A stretch of 64,000 nucleotides of DNA from Morella rubra. Lineage: Eukaryota; Streptophyta; Magnoliopsida; Fagales; Myricaceae. Under the pieces are notes generated by a model. That model was not told the origin of the DNA and made no database searches. It worked only from the letters and a program-made list of their open reading frames with translations. The stretch lies in NCBI GenBank assembly GCA_003952965.2, contig CM025855.1, forward strand, positions 20,254,633-20,318,632, written 5' to 3'. This document shows positions 54,320 to 64,000 of the stretch, in pieces. Within the stretch, counting starts at the first letter, position 1; the number at the start of each line of letters is the position of its first letter. A program made the translations under genes and the position numbers.

Positions 54320-57300
54320 TAAATATTGCCTTTGATGTGGCTTCTGCATTAGATTTTCTTGATAATGAGTCAGACATTTTGAAGTTTTGCATCAATTTTT
54401 AACAATATAGGATTTAAGTGTCTCCAAATTATCTCGGCTAAATTACTGTCAATGCAAATATAGTAACTTACTTTCTTACATGCACAAAAGTCATCCAAAG
54501 GATTCATTTGGTTTCAAAACTTAGAGCACCACCAACAATTAAACATGATTTAAAGCACAAGGGATCTGTAATTTGATTCCTGATGGACTTTACAAATCCC
54601 TTGTCTAACTGTATATCTTCATTGTAAGCTTATATCCCAAGTCAAACATATTTTAACGACCAAGAGAAACAAAGAATTAGCCCGGATCTGGAAAAGTTAG
54701 GATACGCTTGCCATTCTTCAAGAAATAGCATGTCTCAGACTATTTTTTCCTTAGGTTCACCTTTGTTCCTCACAAATAAACTAAATTTGCATCCTGATTC
54801 GGATCATTAGAGAATAGAGATATGTCAAATATGTTAAATTACATGCATGTCGTGAGCCCGTAGAGTACGGCATGGGTGGTGAGGCATCGAGTATGGGGGA
54901 TGTACACAGCTATGGATGGGATCCTTGCGTTCGAAATGCTCTTGCCAAGAAGACCTACTGATGATATATCTCCATAGTTTTGCTTAGATGGCACAACCAG
55001 AAAGACTTATTTAGATTGTTGACCCAACACTTTTGCCAAGAGAAGCCGAAGATCAAACTCCGGCAGCAACGATGGCAATAGGAGAAGAAGATGACCATGA
55101 GGATCAAATTGGACTGACAGTATTGACTGTTGTGCATCGGCGGTGGCTGAGAGTGAGAGAGAGCCTTAATGTGAGGGAGAGAGAAGGTGGCAGGGGCACA
55201 GCAGAGCAGCTGTGGGAGGCGGTGAGAGCACTAAGAGGGGGAGGCGTGAATGAGTCTGTGTGAGAGAGAGGAGGGTGAAAGTTACGTGCGGACTGAGGAG
55301 AAGAGAGAGAGAGGGAGAATGGTAGAGAAGGAGAGAAAACAACCTAAATGAAAATGTTTAAATATCATTCTAAATAAATTAGGATCAATTACTAAATAAA
55401 AGGTTGAGATTAATTTCCAAATTCATCATGATCAACTACAAAATAAAATGCTTGATGACATAAAAAGCTCATTAAGTTTGATGAAATAAAATTCTCATTA
55501 ATGATTTTCCAAATATATCAATTAGAAATAAAAAGGCTTTAAATGCAAATTAAGAGAGAGAATTTTTGAATTTGAATTAATTTTGTTGTGTTGTCTTCTT
55601 TTAATTTGAATTTGACTTTACATGCAAATTAGGGAATTGTTAATTTGTTAAGAGTGATAGGGAGAAAAATTTTAGGAATTGATTATTTTTCTATTCTCCT
55701 CCCCCTCTCTCTCTAGCCCACTATCCTTCTCTCGCGCTCTCCTCTCTTCCTCTCTCTAAATGAAGAGAGAGAATTTTAGGTGAGTTTTCAATTCAAAATT
55801 AATTTTGTTAAGTTGTTTTCGCTGAATTTGAATTTGACTTTAGATGTAAATTAAGAAATTATTAATCTGTTGGAGTAACTTTATATGTAAATTAGGAAAT
55901 TGTTAATTTGTTGGAGTAATAGGGAGAGAATTCTTAGAAATCATGCTTCTTTTTCTATACTATACATGAAGAAATCAACCTATATCAAATTATATACAAT
56001 GATCTATTTTCATAAGTAGCATTATCAATGGGCACAATATTCAAATGTGAGATCATAGGCACGTTAATCTCATACGAATGTATGCATTCATATGGAGGCA
56101 AAAAAAAAAAGAGTTCAGCCACTACCCCTCTCTCTTGACTATCCCTCTCTCTCTTTCACCTCTTTCTCACCTCTCCCTCTGTGTCTCTCTCTCAACTCTC
56201 TATCTCTCTCTCCCTCACACCTCTCTCTCTCTTCTCTCTCCTTCTCTCTCCCTCTCTCTCTTCTCTATCTCTCTCTCCCTCACGGCTCTCTCTTCTTCTT
56301 CTCTCACTCACTTGCCTTTTATTTAAAAAAAAACAACTTTACCGCCACCACTATTTTCACCACTACCTAGTGAAAATGGCAATCGAACCCCTACTACCAA
56401 GTGGGAAATGGTGACTGATGTCGATTAACCGACACATCGCCTGTATCGATGAACAACCCTAATACAAATAAACACTCTCAATCCTTAGTATTAGAATCAC
56501 ATGTTTGATAATAGAGTACGATGAAATTAATAGTTAACATCGTAAAATGACATTTGTGCAATAATCAAACCTGAAAAGTTAAGTTATGTGGTTTCACTCA
56601 TCATGTACGGTAAGATGCAGGTGATTTGGTTCGCAGGGTCAACTTTCACTTATGTACGTTGCAGGCTGGCATGATCAATATTGTATTGCCTTCTGCTTTG
56701 ATGGACCAATGGGGCATGGCCACGCTTAGTTGTGTTCGGGCCCAAAAAAAATAAAGAACACAGAATGGGTAGGGCAGGTCTACCCCAAGACATGATAGCA
56801 ACAAGTAGCACGCAACACGCATACAGTATCCCTATGCATCATTGGGCGGCATAAACAAAAGCTGAAGGGAATGTTTGACATTTTTTTTATTGCATAAAGA
56901 TAATTGGGACAATTATGATTCTCCCTTGCTCTGTGTTCACTAATTATTTTGTTGTTTTGTAGTAATTGAAAAGTCTATAACATTTGAGTCATCTGATTAG
57001 ATAGATCTTTGTGCTTTCTTTTGAATTCCTTCATGATTAGGAACATGTTTCTTTAAGGATTTATAAACATGTGTGTTGTCAGACAAGCACTAACCTGGAC
57101 CCTGCATCCGTTAGGCAGTGACAGCTTGGTATATATATATTTAGCATTTTGTTACATTGCGACTGAATTGGATTCTCTCAGTTTTATTGAATATAATCTA
57201 AAAATAATAAAATCTATTTCTTTTTATTAGCGTTAATAATTATTAGATTCAATTTGAGATCGGATTCCACACTTAACTTAATTTTATTTAAATATAGCAC

Positions 57301-57579
57301 GTGTTAGACCTCCTAATTAAATAAGTCTGACTTACATGTGAAAGAGAGTGTTAGAAAATGATATGCATGTTGATTCGATTAGTTGGTGCAATTGACTATG
57401 TCTTGAAATCTTCGTTGATTCTTTGGTAATTAATTGACTCTCCTCTTACCTTTTAGGGTTAGTTAGTTTGCTTATAAAACTATTATTTTAAGTAAAATGT
57501 TATTCAATGAAACATTTTAAAAAATATTTTGTGATGTTTGACACGCTTAATGATTTATATATTTGCATAAAAATTTTAA
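54320..57579. other. Intergenic DNA with CT/GA microsatellites, no gene recognised
   Basis: GA-rich runs lie at about 55260-55335, CT runs at about 55700-55765, and a long CTCTCT region at about 56110-56310. A frame of 76 codons at 55033-55263 is open only because of purine-rich sequence. No conserved motif or RNA gene was seen. Confidence 0.6.
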
Positions 57580-57884
57580 GGAAAAAAGTCACTTTAAACC
57601 CTCCAACTACTAGTGAAATTCAAATAGTGGTCTAAACTACCAATGTTGACCAATCCAACTTATACAATTAATCAAATTACGCCTTGAAATAAAATATGAG
57701 GATCAAAATCGTGCCACGTGGCTCATTCACAACACATGTGACATGAGTTTGATCGTTGGATCTTGTTGATGGGCGTAAATTGATGAAATATGGTAATTTG
57801 TAGACTAAATGTGTTAAAGGTGGTAGTTCAGACCGCTATTTGAAATTGTACTGGTAGTTAAAAGGCTCAAAATGACTTTTCTTC
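57580..57884. mobile_element. Mutator-type MITE (non-autonomous MULE), 305 bp
   Basis: The first and last roughly 62 bases are inverted repeats: GGAAAAAAGTCACTTTAAAC at the left against GAAGAAAAGTCATTTTGAGC on the opposite strand at the right, continuing through ATTTCAAATAG and GTCTGAACTACCA-like words. Flanks AAATTTTAA (57571-57579) and AAACTTTAA (57885-57893) form a 9-bp target duplication with one mismatch. Long ends and a 9-bp duplication are typical of Mutator-like elements. No transposase. Confidence 0.85.
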
Positions 57885-59390
57885 AAACTTTAATATGTGC
57901 CAAAGACTCATATGAGATCTATAGTCGACATTAGGGCTGGGTATTTCAGGTCGTATTTTTCCCATCCTGAACTCGACCAAAATCAATCGAAGCAAGGGAT
58001 ATGTATTTTTTTTTTTTTAGTTATGGACTATTTTCTAGGCACACCATTTTTTTGAGCCCAGGACGCCAATGGCTATATTTTTTTTTAGCTCAGGGCGCCT
58101 ATGCTATATTTTTAAGCCCAGGACGCCCTAGACTATTTTATTTTAAGCACTGTCATAGTATATTCGGGTCGGATTTGAGTTTTCCAGTTTTAGGATTCTG
58201 AACCCGAACCCAGTTTTAGGCGGGAAGGGTGCACAAGACCCAAACACAAACCTGATCCTGACTTAAGCTGCCTCAATCTATTATTTTCGACTTTGACTTT
58301 GTTAAGTTTGATTTGATAATTTTAAATCATATAGAAAGTGATGTGAATTGACCGAAATGCCCTTACAAGATAAAATTTTAAAATAAAAAAATCAAGAAAT
58401 AAAAAAAATAATTAATTTTTATTTATATATCATTTATATTTTTTAATGATTTTTTAATATTTGCAGTAATTTTATCTTGGAGAGGTATTTTGGTCATTTT
58501 ATATGTGGTTTAAAGGCTAAATAAAAAGGAAGGCGAGGATTGATTTGTTTTAAAACATATGGGTGAAATAAAATATATTAGAATTTGAGGGAGATTTGTT
58601 GATTTTTGTCTATATATATGAGGCGTTTTATGATGTTTTCCAAAAAAAAATTGGTTTACGGAAAATTTGAGACTAGTATGTTTTCTGAAAAACAATAGAG
58701 CTTTTATAATTGATTGGAAAACTTTTTACTTTGAATTCATTTTCAAGTGCTTGCCAAATACCTAAAAGCAAGTAAAATAAATTACAAAATTTATTTTCAA
58801 GCAAACACACGGAACCTTAGCTTCTATTTGAATACCTGCAGTCCATACTCTTTTTTTTTTTTTTTCTTTAAAAACCAACCACATATATTACTGAAATAAG
58901 TTACGTTGGTTAGTTCCGAGGCCCGTAGAGGAAAGACCAAGGGGAGCCCCAAGTCAGAGATATTCCTACTTATTACGATGTTAAATATAATTTTCTTAAC
59001 TAGATAAAAATTGCTAATGACCATTACATTTATAAGTAGAAGACTGGCCTAGCGGCCAAGTAGTGAATCCTAGTCATAAATAGAAGTTTCATATTTTTTT
59101 AGCTCTTACACATGAAACTATATATGAAGTCTCATTTGCTTTTCAATTTTCTTTCCCAATAATCACATGCAAATGTGATTCTTGTTTATGTCATCAATTT
59201 CCTGCAGTCCTATAAAAAATGGCAAACTAAATAACCTTTTTGTGAATTGCAGGAACTTGAAACTAGGGGAAAGAGATTTGATCAGCGGTTGAAAATCTAG
59301 TTAATATGCCTATGTAAGCTTAACATCTCTTGATGATATACTCACGGGATGATAGTCTTGTTTCTTCTTTTCATATTATATAAGAGTACT
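57885..59390. other. Intergenic AT-rich DNA, possible old hAT-type MITE
   Basis: A stretch near 57925-58260 begins with TTAGGGCTGGGTATTTCAGG and has the GGGTTCGGG-type wording of common plant hAT MITEs, but clean ends and a duplication were not found. The phrase AGCCCAGGACGCC is repeated near 58055-58130. No gene seen. Confidence 0.4.
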
Positions 59391-59394
59391 CTTA

Positions 59395-60076
59395 CGTGCG
59401 CTTTAAAGTCAGTGCTAACTTCCAAGCTCCCCCAAACAGCAAATGGAGTATACTTGGTTTGGACTTTATACCTTTGACGTTTGGATTGATATCTGATTTC
59501 GATATACTAGTTCTAATATCACAACCTATTATGAGAATAAAACAACATACTTTATCATGCATCAAGCCCATGTCCTCTATCCTCCCCGCAACAAGCACTC
59601 GCGGAAAAGCCTCCAGATTACAGTACAATAGAAATGGGTACTGAAGGACCACACTAGCTGGAAGCTTCATTTTGCCCTCAACGAAAGTCATGTTCCCCTG
59701 TACCTTATCAACAGACAGTGTCAACGTGACGGGGGACCTTCTCAGAATTTGCCACCTTTCGACGAATTGTTTCATGGCGTGAGATGCTAATGATTGTAAA
59801 AACATATTTATAGATCTTCCTTGGAATTAAATCCCTGTTTTGCGAAGGTGTTCCATCTTCTCTTCATCGAGCGCAGTTCGAGGTATCATCGTGGACCGGG
59901 ACAGGAGCATAGGAATCAAGTCTTTTCTATTGACACCCACCTCTTCATACAGCGCAATAGCAGGCTTGATCCTATTGTGAAAGTCATACGTCAAGAGTGA
60001 AGGGTTCCTAACAATTGCATTAGCGAGAACTTCTCTCGACTCAAACAACGTCGTAAAAAACTCAAGTCGCTCACAA
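59395..60076 (-). pseudogene. mTERF-family gene relic, truncated
   Basis: The minus strand shows consecutive mTERF repeats, in more than one frame: LFESREVLANAIVRNPSLLT and MLLSRSTMIPRTALDEEKM (60050-59830), then LTLSVDKVQGNMTFVEGKMK and LPASVVLQYPFLLYCNLEAF (59720-59610), VLVAGRIEDMGLM at the end. mTERF proteins are organellar nucleic-acid-binding regulators; the order and wording match the large plant mTERF family. At least two frame changes (near 59827 and 59770) and loss of the N-terminal half, where a copia LTR begins, make it a pseudogene fragment. Confidence 0.8.
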
Positions 60077-60082
60077 AATCAG

Positions 60083-60753
60083 TGATTGATTCGACAACTC
60101 AGAAACTTGTTGAGAGAAATAACGACAAACAAACAGCGGAATAATTCTTCTCTCAAGATAAAAGCAAATAGAGCGTAATCTCAACAATTATACGTACTGA
60201 AGAATAATCAATCACACCAAGCAAGAACAACACAAGTAATTTTTACGTGAAAAACTTCCCAGTGTGAGGAAGAAAAAACCACGGGACCTAGTCCAGTCAA
60301 ATCTCCACTATAAACCAAATAATGGTACACAAAGTCTTCTCTAGTCACAACTAGAGGCTACAACTCAGATCTTCAAGATGATATCAATCTTGGCAAATAC
60401 TACGGAAAAACAACGTAGAGAAAATACCAACAATCTGCGGTTACTGTTCACGTGTACGAACAAGTTTTACCTAGCTCAAAATCTGATCTTCACCGTTCAG
60501 ATGATAGCCCCTTGTGTCGTGAACGTCTCCTCCAAATTTCAGCTCGATCGGACCACAGAAGAAGCGGGATCTAGCCAATGATGAAACCTGGGCGTGAAAG
60601 AGAAAAACTGCCTCTTTCTTTTCTTTCTCTTCTTTTAATCCGTACAACTTAAAGAATTCTCCTTAGGGTTATAAGTTAAAACCCTAATGGGCTTTGGGCC
60701 TTATTAAAGACCCCCATTGGGCTTTCCTCCACATAGAAGGAATAAACCCAACA
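60083..60753 (-). repeat. 3' LTR of the copia element
   Basis: Begins (minus strand) TGTTGGGTTTATTCCTTC at 60753 after a polypurine tract (GGAAGGGGGAGATT) and ends about 60083 with CGAATCAATCA, next to the mTERF relic. The other LTR lies outside the window, so age and target duplication cannot be checked here. Confidence 0.75.
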
Positions 60754-60767
60754 AATCTCCCCCTTCC
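60754..60767 (-). other. Polypurine tract of the copia element
   Basis: Minus-strand GGAAGGGGGAGATT immediately upstream of the 3' LTR, the second-strand priming site. Confidence 0.8.
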
Positions 60768-63700
60768 GATTATGTGGAGGAAATCGCCATCCTGGCGATC
60801 GAACAACAATCTTCAATCTTCTACCTTGGTAGTGCTTTTGTCAACATATCAGAACCATTATCATCAGTGTGAACTTTCTTGAGTTCCAGTAATTTATCAT
60901 TCAACACATCTTTGATCCAATGTTATCGAATATCAATATGCTTCGATCTTGCATGGAAACTAGAATTCTTAGCAAGATGAATAGCACTTTGACTATCACA
61001 AAATAACACATACCTTTCTTGCTTGAAACCAAGTTCTCTCATGAACTTCTTTGTCCATAGCAACTCTTTAGCAGCTTCTGTTGCTGCAATTAGTTCTGCC
61101 TCTATCGTAGAAAGGGCAATACACTTTTGAAGTCTTGATTGCCAAGCAACAGCCCCACCTGCAAAAGTAATTAGATAATCCGAAGTAGACTTTCGAGTAT
61201 CCACATCTCCTGCCATGTCTGCATCTGTGTAGCCAACTAGTAATGGTTGTCCAATTCCAAAATCAAGTCTCACACTGGAAGTGCCTCGAAGATACCTCAT
61301 GATCCACTTAACTGCATTCCAATGCTCCCTTCTTGGATTTGACATGAATCGGCTAACGACACCCACTGCATGGGCTATATCTGGTCTTGTGCAAACCATT
61401 GCATACATCAAACTTCCTATTGCTGAGGCGTAAGGAACTCTTGCCATGTCTTCCTTTTCTTCATCTGTAGAAGGACATTGCTCGGTGCTCAATCTGAAGT
61501 GGGTAGCAATAGGAGAACTAACCACTTTAGCATTGTCCATATTAAACCTCTGAAGCACTTTCTCAATGTACTCCTTTGTGACAAATACAACTTCTTAGCA
61601 TTTCTGTCACGACTGATTCTTATGCCAAGAATTTTCTTCGCTGGTCCCAAGTCTTTCATGGCAAAGGACTTATCCAACTGCTTCTTCAGTTTGTCAATCC
61701 TTAAAGAATTCCTGCCAACAATCAACATGTCATCCACATAAAGCCGTAAAATGATAAAATCATCGTTAGTGAATTTTTGAACAAATACACAGTGATCAGA
61801 AGTTGTCTTCTTGTAGCCTTGCTCTACCATAACAGACTCAAACTTCTTATACCACTGTCTCGGTGCTTTCTTCAGCCTATATAGACTTTTCTTCAGCTTG
61901 CACACGTAATCCTCTTTACCTTTTACTCTGAAACCCTCTGGTTGCTCCATTTAAATCTCTTCCTCCAAATCACCATGAAGGAAGGCAGTTTTCACATCCA
62001 TCTGCTCAACTTCTAAGTCAAGAGTAGCAGTTAGGCCAAGAACAATACGAATTGATGACATCTTTACAACTGGAGAGAAGATCTCATCAAAGTCAATACC
62101 TCTTCTCTGATTGAAACATTTGACAACCAATCTAGCCTTGTACCGTGGCCGTGAAGTGAACTCACTTTGCTTCACCTTGTAAATCCACTTGTTCTTCAAA
62201 GCTCTTTTACCTTTAGGTAGTTTCACCAACTCAAAGGTGTGGTTATCGTATAGTGACTGCATCTCTTCTTGCATGGCCTCAACCCAGTCTGTCTTATGTT
62301 CATCTTCCATAACTTCTGCAAAACACTCGGGCTCTCCCCCGTCAGTCAATAACACATACTGTTCTGCAGAATATCTAGTGGAAGGATGTCGGTCTCTGGT
62401 AGACCTCCTGGATGGAACCTCTGGTGGAATCTCTGGCATTGTTAACTGCTCATCAGTCTGAACATCTGCTTGAACTTGTAAGGGAACACCCACCTCACTT
62501 GTACCGTGGTGGTTATACTGAATATCATTATCAACCTGAGTTGGCAAATTCTTCAATGGAACTATATCCATGTCAATCAAAATATCATCATTCTGAGACA
62601 TAGATTTCTCTGCTTTCTGAATATCCTGAATTGTCTGATCTTCTACGAACACGGCATCTCTGCTTCTCAAAACTTTCTTCTCAACTGGATCATAAAATCT
62701 GTATCCAAACTCATCTTGACCATACCCAAGGAATATGCACTGTCGTGTCTTCACATCAAGTTTGGACCTTTCATCTTTGGGAATATGCACAAATGCTAGA
62801 TACCCAAATACACGTAAATGATCGTAGGAAACATCTTTACCTGTCCAAACTCGGTCTGGTACATCAAACTGTAGAGGAACACAAGGTGTAAGATTCAACA
62901 CATGAACAACTGTGCTCAACGCCTCACCCCAAAAGGATCTTGACAAATTTGCTTGTGAAAGCAAACATCTCACTCTTTCAACCAAAGTTCTGTTCATCCT
63001 TTCAGCTATGCCATTCAACTGAGGAGTTTTCGGAGTAGTCTTTTGATGCCGAATTCCCTGTTGTCTGCAATACTCATCAAAAGGACCAGAATACTCTCCC
63101 CCGTTATTTGTACGGATGCACCTCAGCTTTTTCCCAGTCTATCTCTCAACTAGGGCTTGAAATTGTTTGAACACAGCTAACACTTGATCTTTTGTCTTCA
63201 AGAAATATACCCATAACTTTCTTGAATGATCATCTATGAAGGTTACAAAATAGCTCGAGTCACAAAGTGTTTTCGTCTTCATAGGCCCACATACATCTGA
63301 ATGCACCAAATCCAGTATCTTTGTCTTTCTTAAGTGAGAGGAATTCTTGAAGGAGACTCTGTTCTGCTTCCCTGACAAACAATGACTGCACCTTTTCAGA
63401 TGTGTACTTTTCAACCCAGATAGTAGACTTTTCTTTCCCAGTACGGCTAATCCTTTCTCACTCATGTGAGCAAGCCTCTTGTGCCATAGTTCTACTGTAC
63501 CATCTACTTCCATCGTATTAACAAGGTCGTTGAAGATCTTTGCTTGCATAATGTACAATGCAGAGAGCTTCTTACCTTGAGCCACAACCATAGCACCCTT
63601 AGTAAGCTTCCACTGGCTATCATTGAAAGTGCTGCAATACCCATCATCATCAAGTTGACCTGCAGAAATCAAGTTCAAACGAATGTCAGGAATATGTTTC

Positions 63701-64000
63701 ACATTTCTGAGAACCAATCTCGTGCCATTATTCGTCTCTAGATACACATCTCCAATGCCAATGACTTTAACCAAGCCATCATTGCCCATCTTTACAGTTT
63801 CATAATCACCAGATCTATAGGATGTAAAGAAATCTTTTCTAGATGTAGCATGAATGGAGGCACCACTATCAATCACCCAACTGGTCTCATGGCATGCAAC
63901 ATTTATCATCTCATCTTCATAAATAATGAGGAAGTCTGCAGGAGTGGTGGCAGCAACTCTATCATCACCATCTTTGTCAGTCTCGTTCTTCATTTCATTT

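Larger units (their letters stand above)
60083..64000 (-). mobile_element. Ty1/copia LTR retrotransposon, Tork/TNT1-like (fossil, runs off right edge)
   Basis: Parts in minus-strand order from the right edge: protease (WVIDSGASIHATS near 63890), GAG-pre-integrase zinc region (LWHKRLAHMSEKGL, then RCSHCLSGKQ), integrase core (LDLVHSDVCGPM, FVTFIDDHSRKLWVY, MNGIAERMNRTL), reverse transcriptase (NKWIYKVKQ, VEQMDVKTAFLHGDLEE, LRLYVDDMLIVG) and RNase H (GYTDADMAGD, then ALSTIEAELIAA), polypurine tract and 3' LTR. The order protease-integrase-RT-RNase H defines Ty1/copia. It is broken with about three breaks in the visible part but is otherwise well preserved, so probably young. Confidence 0.93.

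Noticed and set aside
55033-55263. 76-codon plus-strand frame rich in R, E and G
   Set aside because: Purine-rich, low-complexity sequence before a GA microsatellite; no family resemblance.
56078-56414. Three overlapping frames of 77-92 codons rich in S and L
   Set aside because: They are translations of a CT microsatellite in all three frames; no conserved motif.
57925-58260. hAT-type MITE
   Set aside because: Wording is suggestive but no matching ends or 8-bp duplication were found, so it is only mentioned as possible.

Overview
The window is nuclear DNA of a flowering plant, probably a woody core eudicot. The signs are GT-AG introns in long AT-rich genes, a telo-box, Ty3/gypsy and Ty1/copia LTR elements primed by initiator tRNA-Met, L1-type LINEs, tRNA-derived SINE sequence and several families of small inverted-repeat elements. 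No bacterial, plasmid or organelle segment was seen. The species cannot be named from sequence alone.

Layout. 1-6.6 kb: the 5' part of a Ty3/gypsy element (minus strand), a 5'-truncated LINE, a relic of a gypsy-type element, and a 1.8-kb non-autonomous PIF/Harbinger-like element inserted with a TTA duplication. 8.1-14.3 kb: three LTR-like blocks, two of one family in inverted orientation. 11.3-26.5 kb: four recognisable exons of a 20S proteasome alpha-2 (PAB) pseudogene on the minus strand, pushed apart by transposons. The largest of these is a 9-kb gypsy element (14.7-23.8 kb), itself split by a 3.5-kb solo LTR of Tekay/Del type. 27-30.2 kb: a LINE tail with target-site duplication, a small MITE, and a scrambled partial duplicate of the tail of the next gene.

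31.3-51.3 kb holds the main host locus. All 31 exons of a UTP20 homologue (U3 snoRNA-associated protein 20, a giant HEAT-repeat scaffold of the small-subunit processome) can be followed on the minus strand. Splice sites and phases are consistent and the coding length is about 2,690 codons. Upstream are a TATA-like stretch, a site II motif and, in intron 1, a telo-box, the usual signals of ribosome-biogenesis genes. The reading frame is nevertheless broken about seven times, so this copy is probably a dying duplicate, unless the assembly carries many small errors. Its introns hold a SINE, a LINE piece and three MITE-like elements.

51.4-59.4 kb is AT-rich intergenic DNA with tandem repeats, CT microsatellites, a MITE and a 305-bp Mutator-type element with 62-bp ends and a 9-bp target duplication. 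59.4-60.1 kb is an mTERF-family gene relic, cut off by a Ty1/copia (Tork/TNT1-like) element on the minus strand that runs past the right edge.

Taken together, the window shows how host genes decay in a transposon-rich plant region: three host-gene remnants (PAB, UTP20, mTERF) at different stages, with insertions whose order can often be read from nesting and target-site duplications. I found no clear novel biological system. The most interesting items are the decaying full-length UTP20, its scrambled neighbour copy, and the solo LTR sitting exactly at another element's LTR/primer-site junction.
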